Source: Deinococcus soli (ex Cha et al. 2016) (GTDB lineage: Bacteria; Deinococcota; Deinococci; Deinococcales; Deinococcaceae). From it: DNA of 64,000 nt. The DNA is taken from the NCBI RefSeq assembly GCF_001007995.1, contig NZ_CP011389.1, forward strand, positions 3,076,501-3,140,500, read 5' to 3'. This document shows positions 43,221 to 51,696 of the stretch, one piece after another; the stretch's first letter is position 1; the number at the start of each line of letters is the position of its first letter. The notes below the pieces were generated by a model. The model ran no database searches. It saw only the letters and a program-made list of their open reading frames with translations, and had not been told where the DNA came from. The position numbers and the translations under genes were made by a program.

Positions 43221-46001
43221 ATGACCTCCGCCTCCCCCGATACCCTGGTGCTGATCGACGGACACGCTCTGGCGTTCCGGTCGTACTTCGCGCTGCCACC
43301 ACTCACGAACAAACAGGGGGAAGCCACCAACGCCATCCTGGGCTTCCTGCGCCTCACGCTGCGCCTCGCCCGGCAGCGCAGCAATCAGGTCATCGTGGTG
43401 TTCGACCCGCCCGTGAAGACCTTCCGGCACGAGCAGTTCGACGGGTACAAGTCCGGCCGCGCCGAGACGCCTGCCGACCTGCCCGGCCAGATCAACCGCA
43501 TCCGCGAGATCGTGGACGCCATCGGCTTCCCCCGCCTAGAAGAACCCGGGTACGAGGCGGACGACGTGATCGCCAGCCTGACCCGCAAGGCCGAGGGCAC
43601 CGGCATGCAGGTCCGGATCGTGACCAGCGACCGCGACGCGTACCAGCTGCTGGACGACCACGTGCGCGTCATCACGAACGACTTCCGCCTGATCGGCCCG
43701 GCCGAGGTGCTCGAAAAGTACGGCGTGACCGTGGGGCAGTGGGTGGACTACCGCGCGCTGACCGGCGACGCCAGCGACAACATCCCCGGCGCGAAGGGCA
43801 TCGGCCCGAAAACCGCCGCGAAACTGCTTCAGGAGTACGGCACGCTGGAGGGCATCTACGCCGCCGCGAAGGCCGGCACGCTGAAACCCGACGGGACCCG
43901 CCAGAAACTCCTCGATTCCGAGGAAGCCGTGGAGTTCAGTCACCGGCTGTCCTGCATGGTCACGGACCTGCCGCTGAACGTGGAACTCGGCGCGGGCCGC
44001 CTGCCGGGCAACCCGGACCGCCTGCACGAACTGCTGACCGAGCTGGACCTGCACTCCGTCAAGCGTGACGTGGCCGCACTGGACGGCATCGAGAGTGTCC
44101 TGAGCGTCCCCGACGCGGTGCACGACAGCACCCACCGGGACGCGCTGCACGACGCCCCCGAGACCGCCGACGTGCCTGCCGCCCCGACCCTGACCATCCA
44201 GACCGCCGAGTGGCGCACCCCCGCGCAGGGCGTCATCTGGGGCTACCGCCTGTCCCGCGAGGACGACCTGACCGCCGCGCTCGTGGACGCCGCCACCCTG
44301 GAACTCGACGGCACGGCCGGCACCGTCCGCACCGCGCCCACCACCGAACCCGCCGAGTGGCGCAGGGCCGAAGCATATGCCCAGCCCGGCGGCCTGTTCG
44401 ACACCCCCGACGAACCCGCCGCGCCCCTGACCAAGACGCAGCAAAAGGCCGCCGAGAAGGCCCGCAAGGAGCAGGAAAAGGCCGCCGCGAAACTCCGCGA
44501 GCAGTATCCCGCCACCGTGGACGACGCGCAGTTCGTCGCGCAGCGCACCGTCACCGCCGCCGCCGCCAAGGCCCTCGCCGCGCACCTGAGCGTCCGCGGC
44601 ACCCAGGTCGAACCCGGCGACGACCCCCTGCTGATGGCGTACCTGCTCGACCCCGCCAACACCACCATGAGCGCCGTCACTCAGCGGTACCTGAATGTCC
44701 CCTGGCCCGACGACGCCGCCGGACGCGCCGCGATCACCGCGCAACTCCTCGACCTCCTGCCGCCCCTGCTGGACGACGCCCGCCGCAAGCTATACGACGA
44801 CATGGAGAAACCCCTGTCCGCCGTGCTGGCCCGCATGGAAGTGCGCGGTGTGCGCCTGGACAGCGAGTACCTGCGCGGCCTGTCCGCCGCCACCGGCGCC
44901 CGCCTGAGCACCCTGGAAACCCAGATCCACTCGCTGGCCGGACGCGAATTCCAGATCCGCAGCCGCGACCAGCTCGAAGCCGTCCTGTACGACGAACTCG
45001 GCCTCGCCAGCGGCAAGAAGACCAAGCTCACCGGCAAGCGCAGCACCGCCGTCGCCGCCCTCGAACCCCTGCGGGACGAGCACCCCATCATCCCCGCCCT
45101 GCTCGAGTACCGCGAACTGGAAAAACTGCGCGGCACGTACCTCGACCCCCTCCCGAACCTCGTCAACCCCCGCACGGGGCGCCTGCACACCACCTTCGCT
45201 CAGGCGGCCGTCGCCACCGGGCGCCTGAGCAGCCTCAACCCCAACCTCCAGAACATCCCCATCCGCAGCGAAACCGGCCGTGAGATCCGCAAGGGCTTCA
45301 TTGCCGACCAGGGCTTCTGCCTGATCAGCGCCGACTACTCCCAGATCGAACTGCGCCTCCTGGCGCACATCGCCGACGATCCCCTCATGCAGCAGGCCTT
45401 CCAGGAGGGCGCGGACATCCACCGCCGCACCGCCGCGCAGGTGCTCGGCCTGAACGAGGGCACCATCACGCCGGATCAGCGCCGCGCCGCCAAGACCGTC
45501 AACTTCGGCGTGCTGTACGGCATGAGCGCCCACCGCCTCAGCAACGACCTGGGCATTCCCTACGCGGACGCCGCCGGCTTCATCGAAACGTACTTCGCCA
45601 CGTACCCCGGCATCCGCGCGTACATCGACCGCACCCTCGAATTCGGCCGCCAGCACGGCTACGTCGAGACCCTCTACGGCCGCCGCCGCTACGTGCCGGA
45701 ACTCGTCGCCACGAACCGCACCCTGCGCGAGGCCGGGGAACGCCTCGCGTACAACATGCCCATCCAGGGCACCGCCGCCGACATCATCAAGTACGCCATG
45801 ATCACCCTGGAACGCGAACTTCAGGGCACCGGCGCCCGCCTCCTGCTGCAGGTGCACGACGAACTGCTCCTCGAAGCCCCCGAAGACAAGGCCGAGGAGA
45901 TCAGCGACACCGTCCGCCGCATCATGGAAAGTGCCGCCAGCCTCAAGGTGCCCCTGGCCGTCGAGGTCGGCGTCGGTCCCAACTGGTACGACACGAAGTA
46001 A
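43221..46001 (+). CDS. polA: DNA polymerase I
   Basis: 926 residues from ATG 43221. The N-terminal 5'-3' nuclease (about 1-300) has LVLIDGHALAFRSYFALP, VVFDPPVKTFRH, YEADDVIASL, SDRDAYQLL and GDASDNIPGAKGIGPKTA. The middle domain (about 310-560) holds a Lys/Glu/Ala-rich insert (AAEKARKEQEKAAAKL) and lacks the DxE and other proofreading exonuclease motifs, as in Taq-type enzymes. The polymerase domain has motif A DYSQIELRLLAHI (about 705), motif B RRAAKTVNFGVLYG (about 755) and motif C QVHDELLLEAP (about 879). It works in repair and Okazaki fragment maturation, and PolA is needed for radiation resistance in Deinococcus radiodurans. Confidence 0.96.
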   Translation: MTSASPDTLVLIDGHALAFRSYFALPPLTNKQGEATNAILGFLRLTLRLARQRSNQVIVVFDPPVKTFRHEQFDGYKSGRAETPADLPGQINRIREIVDAIGFPRLEEPGYEADDVIASLTRKAEGTGMQVRIVTSDRDAYQLLDDHVRVITNDFRLIGPAEVLEKYGVTVGQWVDYRALTGDASDNIPGAKGIGPKTAAKLLQEYGTLEGIYAAAKAGTLKPDGTRQKLLDSEEAVEFSHRLSCMVTDLPLNVELGAGRLPGNPDRLHELLTELDLHSVKRDVAALDGIESVLSVPDAVHDSTHRDALHDAPETADVPAAPTLTIQTAEWRTPAQGVIWGYRLSREDDLTAALVDAATLELDGTAGTVRTAPTTEPAEWRRAEAYAQPGGLFDTPDEPAAPLTKTQQKAAEKARKEQEKAAAKLREQYPATVDDAQFVAQRTVTAAAAKALAAHLSVRGTQVEPGDDPLLMAYLLDPANTTMSAVTQRYLNVPWPDDAAGRAAITAQLLDLLPPLLDDARRKLYDDMEKPLSAVLARMEVRGVRLDSEYLRGLSAATGARLSTLETQIHSLAGREFQIRSRDQLEAVLYDELGLASGKKTKLTGKRSTAVAALEPLRDEHPIIPALLEYRELEKLRGTYLDPLPNLVNPRTGRLHTTFAQAAVATGRLSSLNPNLQNIPIRSETGREIRKGFIADQGFCLISADYSQIELRLLAHIADDPLMQQAFQEGADIHRRTAAQVLGLNEGTITPDQRRAAKTVNFGVLYGMSAHRLSNDLGIPYADAAGFIETYFATYPGIRAYIDRTLEFGRQHGYVETLYGRRRYVPELVATNRTLREAGERLAYNMPIQGTAADIIKYAMITLERELQGTGARLLLQVHDELLLEAPEDKAEEISDTVRRIMESAASLKVPLAVEVGVGPNWYDTK

Positions 46002-46061
46002 CGGGCACAGACGGCCCTCACCCTTCCTTGGCGTTGCCGTCCTGCCAGCCGGACACCGGCG

Positions 46062-46067
46062 TACCCT
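46062..46067 (+). promoter_or_regulatory. -10 box TACCCT of HAD gene (leaderless type)
   Basis: TACCCT, 6 nt, ATG 46074. Confidence 0.55.
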
Positions 46068-46073
46068 GCGGGC

Positions 46074-46673
46074 ATGACCATCCGCGCCCTCTTCTTCGAC
46101 ATCGGCGGCGTGCTGCTCAGCAACGGCTGGGACCGCGAGCAGCGCGCCGCCGTCGCCACGCAGTTCGGCCTGGACCCCACGGACTTCGGTGAGCGGCACA
46201 AGCTGGCCGTGCCGGAACTCGAACTGGGCCGCATGACCCTGGACGAGTACCTCGAGCAGACCGTGTTCTGCCACCCGCAGACCTTCACGCCCGCCGACTT
46301 CCGCGCCGCCATGGAAGCCCAGAGCACCCCGCACGAAGGCGCCCTGGCCCTCGCCCGCGACCTCGCCACGCGCCACCGCCTGTACGCCCTGAACAACGAG
46401 GGCCGCGACCTGAACGACCACCGCATCCGCACCTTCGGCCTCAGCGAGTTCCTGCTGGCGTTCTTCACGTCCTCCACGCTGGAACTCATGAAACCCAACC
46501 CCGCCATCTACCGCGCCGCCCTCACCCTGGCCGCCGTCGCCCCGCACGAGGCCGTCATGATCGACGACCGCGCCCAGAACACCGAAGCCGCCCGCCGGGT
46601 CGGCATGCACGCCATCCGCTACGAGAACGCCGCGCAGCTCCGGGAAGAACTGGCGGCGCTGGGCGTGGAGTAA
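46074..46673 (+). CDS. HAD-family hydrolase (YihX-like)
   Basis: 199 residues. HAD motif I is FFDIGGVLLS: the nucleophile Asp is present, and the second position is Gly instead of Asp, as in YihX and epoxide-hydrolase N-domain relatives. Motif II LYALNNEG, motif III Lys in ELMKPNPAIYRAAL, and motif IV MIDDRAQNTEAARRVGMHAI follow. A small-molecule phosphatase such as a sugar phosphate phosphatase is likely; substrate unknown. Confidence 0.88.
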   Translation: MTIRALFFDIGGVLLSNGWDREQRAAVATQFGLDPTDFGERHKLAVPELELGRMTLDEYLEQTVFCHPQTFTPADFRAAMEAQSTPHEGALALARDLATRHRLYALNNEGRDLNDHRIRTFGLSEFLLAFFTSSTLELMKPNPAIYRAALTLAAVAPHEAVMIDDRAQNTEAARRVGMHAIRYENAAQLREELAALGVE

Positions 46674-46682
46674 GCAGGCGTG

Positions 46683-46688
46683 TAAGCT
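46683..46688 (+). promoter_or_regulatory. -10 box TAAGCT of 73-aa gene
   Basis: TAAGCT, 8 nt, ATG 46697. AGGAGG abuts the ATG, too close for normal SD use. Confidence 0.4.
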
Positions 46689-46696
46689 TCAGGAGG

Positions 46697-46918
46697 ATGT
46701 CAAACCCTCGCCAGGAAGCGAATTTTGCCCTTATCGAACTGCTTCTGGAGCAGATTGAAAGAGATCCTGATCTGCGATTCGGGCAGCTGCTCTGGAATCT
46801 GGGGATCGTAATCCCAGATGCGGCAGGCGGAATCCTTGATTCTCACGCGGAAGAGTCGCTTGTCACTCTTAACCGGGCCGTGCAACGGGTAGAACGACTT
46901 CGCCGCGCCGCAGAGTGA
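46697..46918 (+). CDS. Small protein with atypical codon use, unknown function (73 aa)
   Basis: MSNPRQEANFALIELLLEQ, then RDPDLRFGQLLWNLGIVIP and a helical end AVQRVERLRRAA. Many codons end in A or T (GAT, CTT, AAT, CCT), unlike every neighbour, so the gene looks recently acquired. The short RFGQLLxNLG pattern occurs in small uncharacterised proteins sometimes encoded beside toxins or secreted nucleases. I do not name a family. It is convergent with the nrdH-like gene. Confidence 0.6.
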   Translation: MSNPRQEANFALIELLLEQIERDPDLRFGQLLWNLGIVIPDAAGGILDSHAEESLVTLNRAVQRVERLRRAAE

Positions 46919-46932
46919 AGGGGGCGTGGCTC

Positions 46933-47202
46933 TCAGCTCTGAGTGAGGAACGCCTTGACCGCGCCGAGGCTGCCGGTGTCGAGCAGCACCTCTCCGCTGG
47001 GGCGGTGCAGCAGGGCGGGGGTGCGGGCCAGGCCGTGCGCGTCGGCCAGCGCGGTGAAGGCGTCGGGGTTCTGCTGGCGGTGCAGCACTTCGATCTGGTC
47101 GTCGAACGCGCCGCGCAGGGGGAGGGTCAGCATGCGCTTGAGGGTCTCGCACTGCGGGCACTGATCCTGCGTGAACAGCACAAAGGGTTTGGGGTCAGTC
47201 AT
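46933..47202 (-). CDS. NrdH-like glutaredoxin/thioredoxin-fold protein
   Basis: 89 residues. FVLFTQDQCPQCETLKRML holds a C-x-x-C redox site (CPQC), with RTPALLHRPSGEVLLDTG as the cis-Pro part. ATG 47202 overlaps the nrdF stop by 8 nt and has GGAGG inside nrdF. As the last gene of a class Ib reductase operon it most likely supplies electrons to NrdE, the role of NrdH. The spacing between CPQC and TPALL is longer than in classical NrdH, so the name stays tentative. Confidence 0.75.
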   Translation of the reverse strand: MTDPKPFVLFTQDQCPQCETLKRMLTLPLRGAFDDQIEVLHRQQNPDAFTALADAHGLARTPALLHRPSGEVLLDTGSLGAVKAFLTQS

Positions 47203-48190
47203 GGGCCACCTCCTGCGCGGGCCAGAGTTCGCTGAAGTCGTCGTCGGTGAGGGCCTCGACCCGCAGCTTGGCGTAGCTGCTGCCCTTGGCGCTGAAGAAG
47301 TCATGCGTGGTGCCGCGGGAGCGGATGCCGTTCAGCACGACGGGGTTCACGTCCTCGTCCGGGAAGCGCCGGTCCAGCCCCAGATTGTCGGCCAGCACGT
47401 TGAAATTGAAGCGGATGAACGTGGCGACGTCCTCCACGAGGTTCACGCCGCCGTACAGCACCTCGGTGTACGCCAGTTCATTGCGGTACAGCGTGTCGAG
47501 GCTCTGCTCGTACCACGCGAGCGCCTGCGCCTGCTCGTCATCGGTCAGCGCAGCGAACTTCTCCTGCGCCAGCAGCGCCACGTACACGCCGTGCACCGCC
47601 TCGTCGAGGATGATCAGGTTGAAGATCTCCCCGGCCGCCACCATGCGGCCCTGCCCGGCCAGCAGCAGCGGGTAGTAGAAGCCGCTGTAGAACAGCGCGG
47701 TTTCCAGCATGCACGACACGACCATCTTCCGCCACAGGCCGAAGTCGCTGGTGTCCGGGTCGCGGAACACGTCCTCGATGAACTGAATCTTGAACTGAAG
47801 CTGCGGCTGCGCCTCCACCCACGCGAACACGGCGCGTTCCTCGGTGGTCGTCAGGAACGTCTTGTTCATCAGGCTGTAGCTGCGCGCGTGAATGTCCTCC
47901 ATCATCCCCTGGAATTGCAGGGTCGCCTTGCGGATGTGCCCGTCCACGAGGCCGCGCAGGGCTGGCATGCCGACCTCGCCCTGGAGCGTATCCAGCGCGT
48001 TCAGGCCCGCCGAGGCGTGCATGTACGTCCAGCGTTCCTGCTCGGTCAGGCTCTTCCAGTGAATGGCGTCGTTCGTCAGCGGAATCTCATCCGGGAACCA
48101 CAGCTGGGACGTGTACTTCTCGTAGAACGTGACCGAGAAGCTGTCTTCCGGGTCGCTCCAGTTCGTGGCGGTAAAGGGGGCTCGGGTCAT
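47195..48190 (-). CDS. nrdF: Class Ib ribonucleotide reductase, beta subunit
   Basis: 331 residues from ATG 48190. Four-helix ferritin-like fold that holds the dimetal-tyrosyl radical cofactor. Seen: YTSQLWFPDEIPLTND, ARSYSLMN with E-x-x-H ligands (EDIHARSYS), FYYPLLLAGQGRM, IFNLIILDEAVHGVY with the second E-x-x-H pair, and the C-terminal acidic tail that docks on NrdE. GTG 48202 is an alternative start. No clear ribosome site; the 225-nt spacer upstream carries octamer arrays. The NrdI gene in the operon marks this as class Ib. Confidence 0.93.
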   Translation of the reverse strand: MTRAPFTATNWSDPEDSFSVTFYEKYTSQLWFPDEIPLTNDAIHWKSLTEQERWTYMHASAGLNALDTLQGEVGMPALRGLVDGHIRKATLQFQGMMEDIHARSYSLMNKTFLTTTEERAVFAWVEAQPQLQFKIQFIEDVFRDPDTSDFGLWRKMVVSCMLETALFYSGFYYPLLLAGQGRMVAAGEIFNLIILDEAVHGVYVALLAQEKFAALTDDEQAQALAWYEQSLDTLYRNELAYTEVLYGGVNLVEDVATFIRFNFNVLADNLGLDRRFPDEDVNPVVLNGIRSRGTTHDFFSAKGSSYAKLRVEALTDDDFSELWPAQEVAHD

Positions 48191-48252
48191 ATCAGGTCTC
48201 ACAGGGGTTGGGGAGGGGAGAGGGGGTCTATCCGGTGGCGACTTGAGGGAAG

Positions 48253-48300
48253 GGGCTGAGGGTCTAACTGTCCAAGGATCTAAACGTCTGAGGGTCTAAG
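48253..48300. repeat. Degenerate octamer array (NGTCTAAN)
   Basis: About six 8-bp units in register: GGTCTAAC, TGTCCAAG, GATCTAAA, CGTCTGAG and GGTCTAAG (48261-48300), preceded by a weaker GGGCTGAG. Confidence 0.7.
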
Positions 48301-48327
48301 AATGGTTTGGCAGAGGGGCTTTTCCTA

Positions 48328-48375
48328 GACTCTTTGACCCTTTGACACTTTGACTCTTCGACCCTCGGACGGTCA
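48328..48375. repeat. Degenerate octamer array (GACNCTTT)
   Basis: Units in register: GACTCTTT, GACCCTTT, GACACTTT, GACTCTTC, GACCCTCG, GACGGTCA. It reads on the opposite strand as NGTCAAAG, so it is inverted relative to the array at 48253-48300. Confidence 0.75.
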
Positions 48376-48414
48376 GTCGTGTAGTCCGATGCCACCCCGT
48401 CCCCCGTTCCGCCG

Positions 48415-50502
48415 TCAGATGGCGCAGTTCAGGCACTCGTCGATGCTGACCTTGCGCAGGCGCGTGTAGTACAGCGTTTTCAGGCCCCGCGCGTAGGCGT
48501 ACAGGTAGTAGCGTTGCAGGGTGCGGGTGCTGGCGTTGCTGGGCACGAAGAGCGTGCAGGAGATGCCCTGGTCCACGTGGCGCTGCGCGGCGGCGACGGT
48601 GTCGATCACGCGCTGCTGGTCCATGTCGTACGCTTCCTCGTAGAACCATTCGGTCATCTCGCTTAAGTGCGGCATGGGGTAGATGGTGCGGGCCTTGTTG
48701 CTCGTGCGGGTCTCGACGCGCTCGGTGATGGGCATGATGCTGGCCGAGGCGTTGCTGACATAGCTGATGCTGCCCGTGGGGGCGATGGCCATGACGAAGG
48801 AGTGCGCCAGTCCGTGCGTCTGGATGTCCTGCACGAGCGCCTGCCAGTCGGCGCGGGTGGGCAGCTCGTGACCCTCGAACAGCGCGGCGACCTCGGGTGT
48901 GGTCGGCAGGAAGTCCTCCTGCAGGTACTGCGCGAAGTGCTCGCCGGTCTGGTAGCGGCTGCCCTGGAAGCCCTGGAACACGAAGCCGGTATCGCGCGCA
49001 ATCTGCATGCTGGTGCGGCGGGCGTGGTAGTGCACGGCCGCGAAGTACACGTTCACGAACTCCAGCGCCTCGGGGCTGCCGTACACGAGTTCGTTCTTCG
49101 CCAGGAACGAGTGCAGGCCCATGGCGCCCAGGCCGATGCTGCGCATCTCCTCGTTGGCGCGTTTCACGGCGGGCACCTCGTGGATGCTGGTCGAGCGGGC
49201 CACGTTGTCCAGCAGTTTCACCGCCGAGCGCACCACGCGCCCCAGGTCGCCGCTCGCGAGGCTCTGCTCAATGACCAGCGAGGCGAGGTTGCAGCTGACG
49301 TCCAGGCCCACCTGGTCCCTGTCCTCCTGCCCGTAGGCGTGGAAGGTGCTGGGGAGGGTGGGTTGCAGAATCTCGCTGCACAGGTTGCTCATCTTGATCG
49401 TCCCGACGTTCGGGATGGGATTCACGCGGTTCGCGTTGCCCTCGAACAGCAGGTAAGGGTAGCCGCTCTCGCCCTGCGTGACGGCAATGTCCTCCAGGAT
49501 GCGCCGCGGCGACACGAGCTTCTTGCGCAGGCGCGGGTTCGCGGCCAGGGTCTCGTACTCGCGCGTCCAGTCGATGCTCGTGAACTCGCGCCCGGTCTCC
49601 TGGAACAGCGAGTGCGGGTAGAACTGGTAGATGTCCTGCCCGGCGCGCGCCTTCTCCATGAAGATGTCCGGGATGGTCGCGCCCATCGAGAGGGTCTTCA
49701 GGCGGGCGTCCTCGTCCGAGGCGATCTTCTTCGCGCTCAGGGTGTCCAGGAAGTCCGGGTGCATGACGCTCAGGTAGATCGCGCCCGCGCCGGGCCGCTG
49801 TCCCGCCTGATCCGCGTAGCGCAGCATGTTGTCCAGCATCTTCGCCACGCCCATCACGCCCTTCGTGACGTTCTGAATGCCGCGCAGACTCTCGCCCCGC
49901 GCGCGCAGGTTGCTGACCTCCACGCCGATCCCGCCGCCGCCCTTGCTGAGTTCCGCCACGAACGACAGCGTCTTCGTGATCGAATCCAGGTTGTCCGTGC
50001 AGTCCTGCAACAGGAAGCAACTGACCAGCCGCCCCGTGTTCGCCTTCCCGGAGTTCATTAGGGTGGGTGTGGCGGGCGTGAACGTCTGCTTCACCAGATG
50101 CTCCACGAGTTCCAGCGCTTCCGGCAGCGACTCGCTGCGGGCCAGCGCCGTGACGCTCAGGCGGTCCTCGTAGCGCTCCAGCCACTGCCTGCGGTCAGGC
50201 GTCATGGTCGCGTACTCGCTGTAGAACTTGAATGCGCCCATGAATGACCGGAAGCGGAAGTTCAGGCTGTACGCCCGCTCGAACACCGCGCGGACCTCCT
50301 GCGGGGTGAAGCGCGCGAACACCGCAGGGTCCCACACGCCCCGTTCGGTCAGCGTGGCGATCTTCTCCTCCAGGCTGGGGAAGGTCACAGTGTTCGGGTT
50401 GACCTTCTCGCGGAAGTACACCCGCAGCGCCTCCTGATCATGCGACGTGTCCACCACGCCACCCGCCAGCACCTTGTTGTTCAGTTCAATCCAGGGATCC
50501 AT
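48415..50502 (-). CDS. nrdE: Class Ib ribonucleotide reductase, alpha subunit
   Basis: 695 residues from ATG 50502 (AAGGA 8 nt upstream). Catalytic subunit reducing ribonucleoside diphosphates. Seen: FTPATPTLMNSGKANTGRLVSCFLLQD with the first active-site Cys, GGGGIGVEVSNLRARG, NLCSEILQP with the thiyl-radical Cys-x-Glu, MAIAPTGSISYVSNASASIMP, and C-terminal SIDECLNCAI with the Cys-x-x-Cys that relays electrons. There is no N-terminal ATP-cone, which fits NrdE rather than NrdA. It overlaps nrdI by 22 nt. Confidence 0.95.
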   Translation of the reverse strand: MDPWIELNNKVLAGGVVDTSHDQEALRVYFREKVNPNTVTFPSLEEKIATLTERGVWDPAVFARFTPQEVRAVFERAYSLNFRFRSFMGAFKFYSEYATMTPDRRQWLERYEDRLSVTALARSESLPEALELVEHLVKQTFTPATPTLMNSGKANTGRLVSCFLLQDCTDNLDSITKTLSFVAELSKGGGGIGVEVSNLRARGESLRGIQNVTKGVMGVAKMLDNMLRYADQAGQRPGAGAIYLSVMHPDFLDTLSAKKIASDEDARLKTLSMGATIPDIFMEKARAGQDIYQFYPHSLFQETGREFTSIDWTREYETLAANPRLRKKLVSPRRILEDIAVTQGESGYPYLLFEGNANRVNPIPNVGTIKMSNLCSEILQPTLPSTFHAYGQEDRDQVGLDVSCNLASLVIEQSLASGDLGRVVRSAVKLLDNVARSTSIHEVPAVKRANEEMRSIGLGAMGLHSFLAKNELVYGSPEALEFVNVYFAAVHYHARRTSMQIARDTGFVFQGFQGSRYQTGEHFAQYLQEDFLPTTPEVAALFEGHELPTRADWQALVQDIQTHGLAHSFVMAIAPTGSISYVSNASASIMPITERVETRTSNKARTIYPMPHLSEMTEWFYEEAYDMDQQRVIDTVAAAQRHVDQGISCTLFVPSNASTRTLQRYYLYAYARGLKTLYYTRLRKVSIDECLNCAI

Positions 50503-50924
50503 TCGTTCGTCCTTTCCGCCACCAGGGGCGACACCCACGCTGCACTCGATTCCTTGCCCTGCCCCGCCAGCCACGCCAGCACCGCCGCGCGGTCGGCCGC
50601 CGTCCCGCCCTTGTTCAGCCGGGCCACCAGCGGCACCCCGAACTGCGCGGCGATCCGGTCGCCCGCCCGCCCGAAGTTCTCGCCCCAGTGGTAACTGCCG
50701 CTCGCCACCACGCCCCGCAGGCCCGCGCCGTGCTCGCGCAGGAACGCGGCGGTGCTGTCCGGCACCTGCCCCGACCCGAACGTGTACGTCAGCAGCAGGA
50801 ACCCCTCACCCGGCGCGGGCGGCTCGTCCCGCACCGATCCGACCGGCAGGCCCCCTGCCTCGCGCGCCAGGGTGGTCGCAAACCGCCGCACGTTCCCCGT
50901 CAGGGAATCGAACACCAGCCTCAC
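50481..50924 (-). CDS. nrdI: Flavodoxin-like NrdI
   Basis: 147 residues from GTG 50924, which overlaps the thioesterase stop (GTGA). VRLVFDSLTGNVRRFATTLAREAGG is the FMN phosphate loop, then LLLTYTFGSGQVPDSTAAFL, GVVASGSYHWGENFGRAGDRI and VPLVARLNKGGTAADRAAV. NrdI makes the oxidant that loads the Mn-tyrosyl radical of NrdF. The usual NrdI length is kept. Confidence 0.9.
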   Translation of the reverse strand: MRLVFDSLTGNVRRFATTLAREAGGLPVGSVRDEPPAPGEGFLLLTYTFGSGQVPDSTAAFLREHGAGLRGVVASGSYHWGENFGRAGDRIAAQFGVPLVARLNKGGTAADRAAVLAWLAGQGKESSAAWVSPLVAERTNEWIPGLN

Positions 50925-51349
50925 GCCTCTGCCGCCAGTGGGGGTACGGGCGCCGGCTGCCCATCCTCGCCCAGCGCCACGAGCGCGAACGTCCCCGCGC
51001 ACGCCAGTTCCCGCGTCTCGCTGTACATGTCCTCACGGAACACGTCCACCTGCACCGTCATGCTCGTCCGCCCGGTGCGCACCACACGCGCCACGAGTTC
51101 CACCAGCGACCCCTGCGGAATCGGATGACGGAACTCCATGGCGTCCAGGTGCCGCGTCACCACCTTCTTCCGGCAGTGCCGGGTCGCCGCGATGAACGCC
51201 GCCGAATCCATCAGGGACAGCGCCTCACCGCCGAACAGCGTGCCGTGATGGTTCGTCAGGCCGGGAAAGACGACGTGCGTCACGCGCGTTTCACGCGGCG
51301 GCACGGGCGGAAGGCCGCCCAGCGGGGGACGGGACAGGGGCAGGGTCAT
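50921..51349 (-). CDS. Hotdog-fold acyl-CoA thioesterase
   Basis: 142 residues. YciA/BACH-type hotdog: VVFPGLTNHHGTLFGGEALSLMDSAAFIAA, then MEFRHPIPQGSLVELVARVVRTGRTSMTVQVDVF. The NHHGTLFGG and D of LMD match the catalytic region. It is the first gene of the operon behind the cobalamin riboswitch. Its relation to nucleotide reduction is unclear, and its presence may be just co-transcription. ATG 51349 has AGAGGTG 6 nt upstream. Confidence 0.85.
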   Translation of the reverse strand: MTLPLSRPPLGGLPPVPPRETRVTHVVFPGLTNHHGTLFGGEALSLMDSAAFIAATRHCRKKVVTRHLDAMEFRHPIPQGSLVELVARVVRTGRTSMTVQVDVFREDMYSETRELACAGTFALVALGEDGQPAPVPPLAAEA

Positions 51350-51569
51350 GGAACACCTCTGAGGGGCTTCCGGTGAGTCGTCAGACGAACCCGAGCGGAG
51401 CGAGAGGAAGACGGGGAGGCCCGGCGGCGACGGAGGTGCAGGTTCGGCGGTGTTCCGAACGTGCGCCGCAGTCAGAGCGGGGCCGGGTCAGGGGCAGCGG
51501 GGCAGAGGTTGTCAGGTGATCAAGGGGAAACCGCCTTGTGCCCCTTGCGCGGGGGCCGTGATGTGGGCG
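51350..51569 (-). other. Leader of the nrd operon downstream of the riboswitch
   Basis: About 220 nt between the riboswitch and the thioesterase start. It contains a stem CAAGGGG (51521-51527) / CCCCTTG (51541-51547) that could be part of the expression platform, a CCGAGCGGAGCGAG motif (51391-51404) like those near repeat copy A, and no supported gene. Confidence 0.5.
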
Positions 51570-51690
51570 TCTCTTCGCTGGGCGAGCGTTCGGACTGAGG
51601 ACCGTGGCGCGACCGTGCCGGACTGAAGCCCCCTGGTGGGGCGTGACCGGACTTCCCTCTGTTCCCGCGAAGTGCTGCGTGCGCAGCGAC
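51570..51690 (-). promoter_or_regulatory. Cobalamin (B12) riboswitch controlling thioesterase-nrdIEFH operon
   Basis: Reading the minus strand from the promoter, the leader contains in order GAGGGAAGTCCGGT (near 51659-51646), a variable hairpin, GTCCGGCACGG, GCGCCACGGT (near 51610-51601) and the B12 box AGTCCGAACGCTCGCC (51596-51581). This is the conserved core of cobalamin riboswitches in its high-GC form. Such switches fold on adenosyl- or other cobalamins to block expression. Here the operon encodes a B12-independent reductase, so repression when B12 is available is logical. Confidence 0.8.
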
Positions 51691-51696
51691 TGCCGG

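Noticed and set aside
48296..48649. 117-codon minus-strand frame over the octamer array
   Set aside because: Its Ser/Lys/Gly repeat peptide comes from translating the 8-bp array, and it overlaps the nrdE 3' end.
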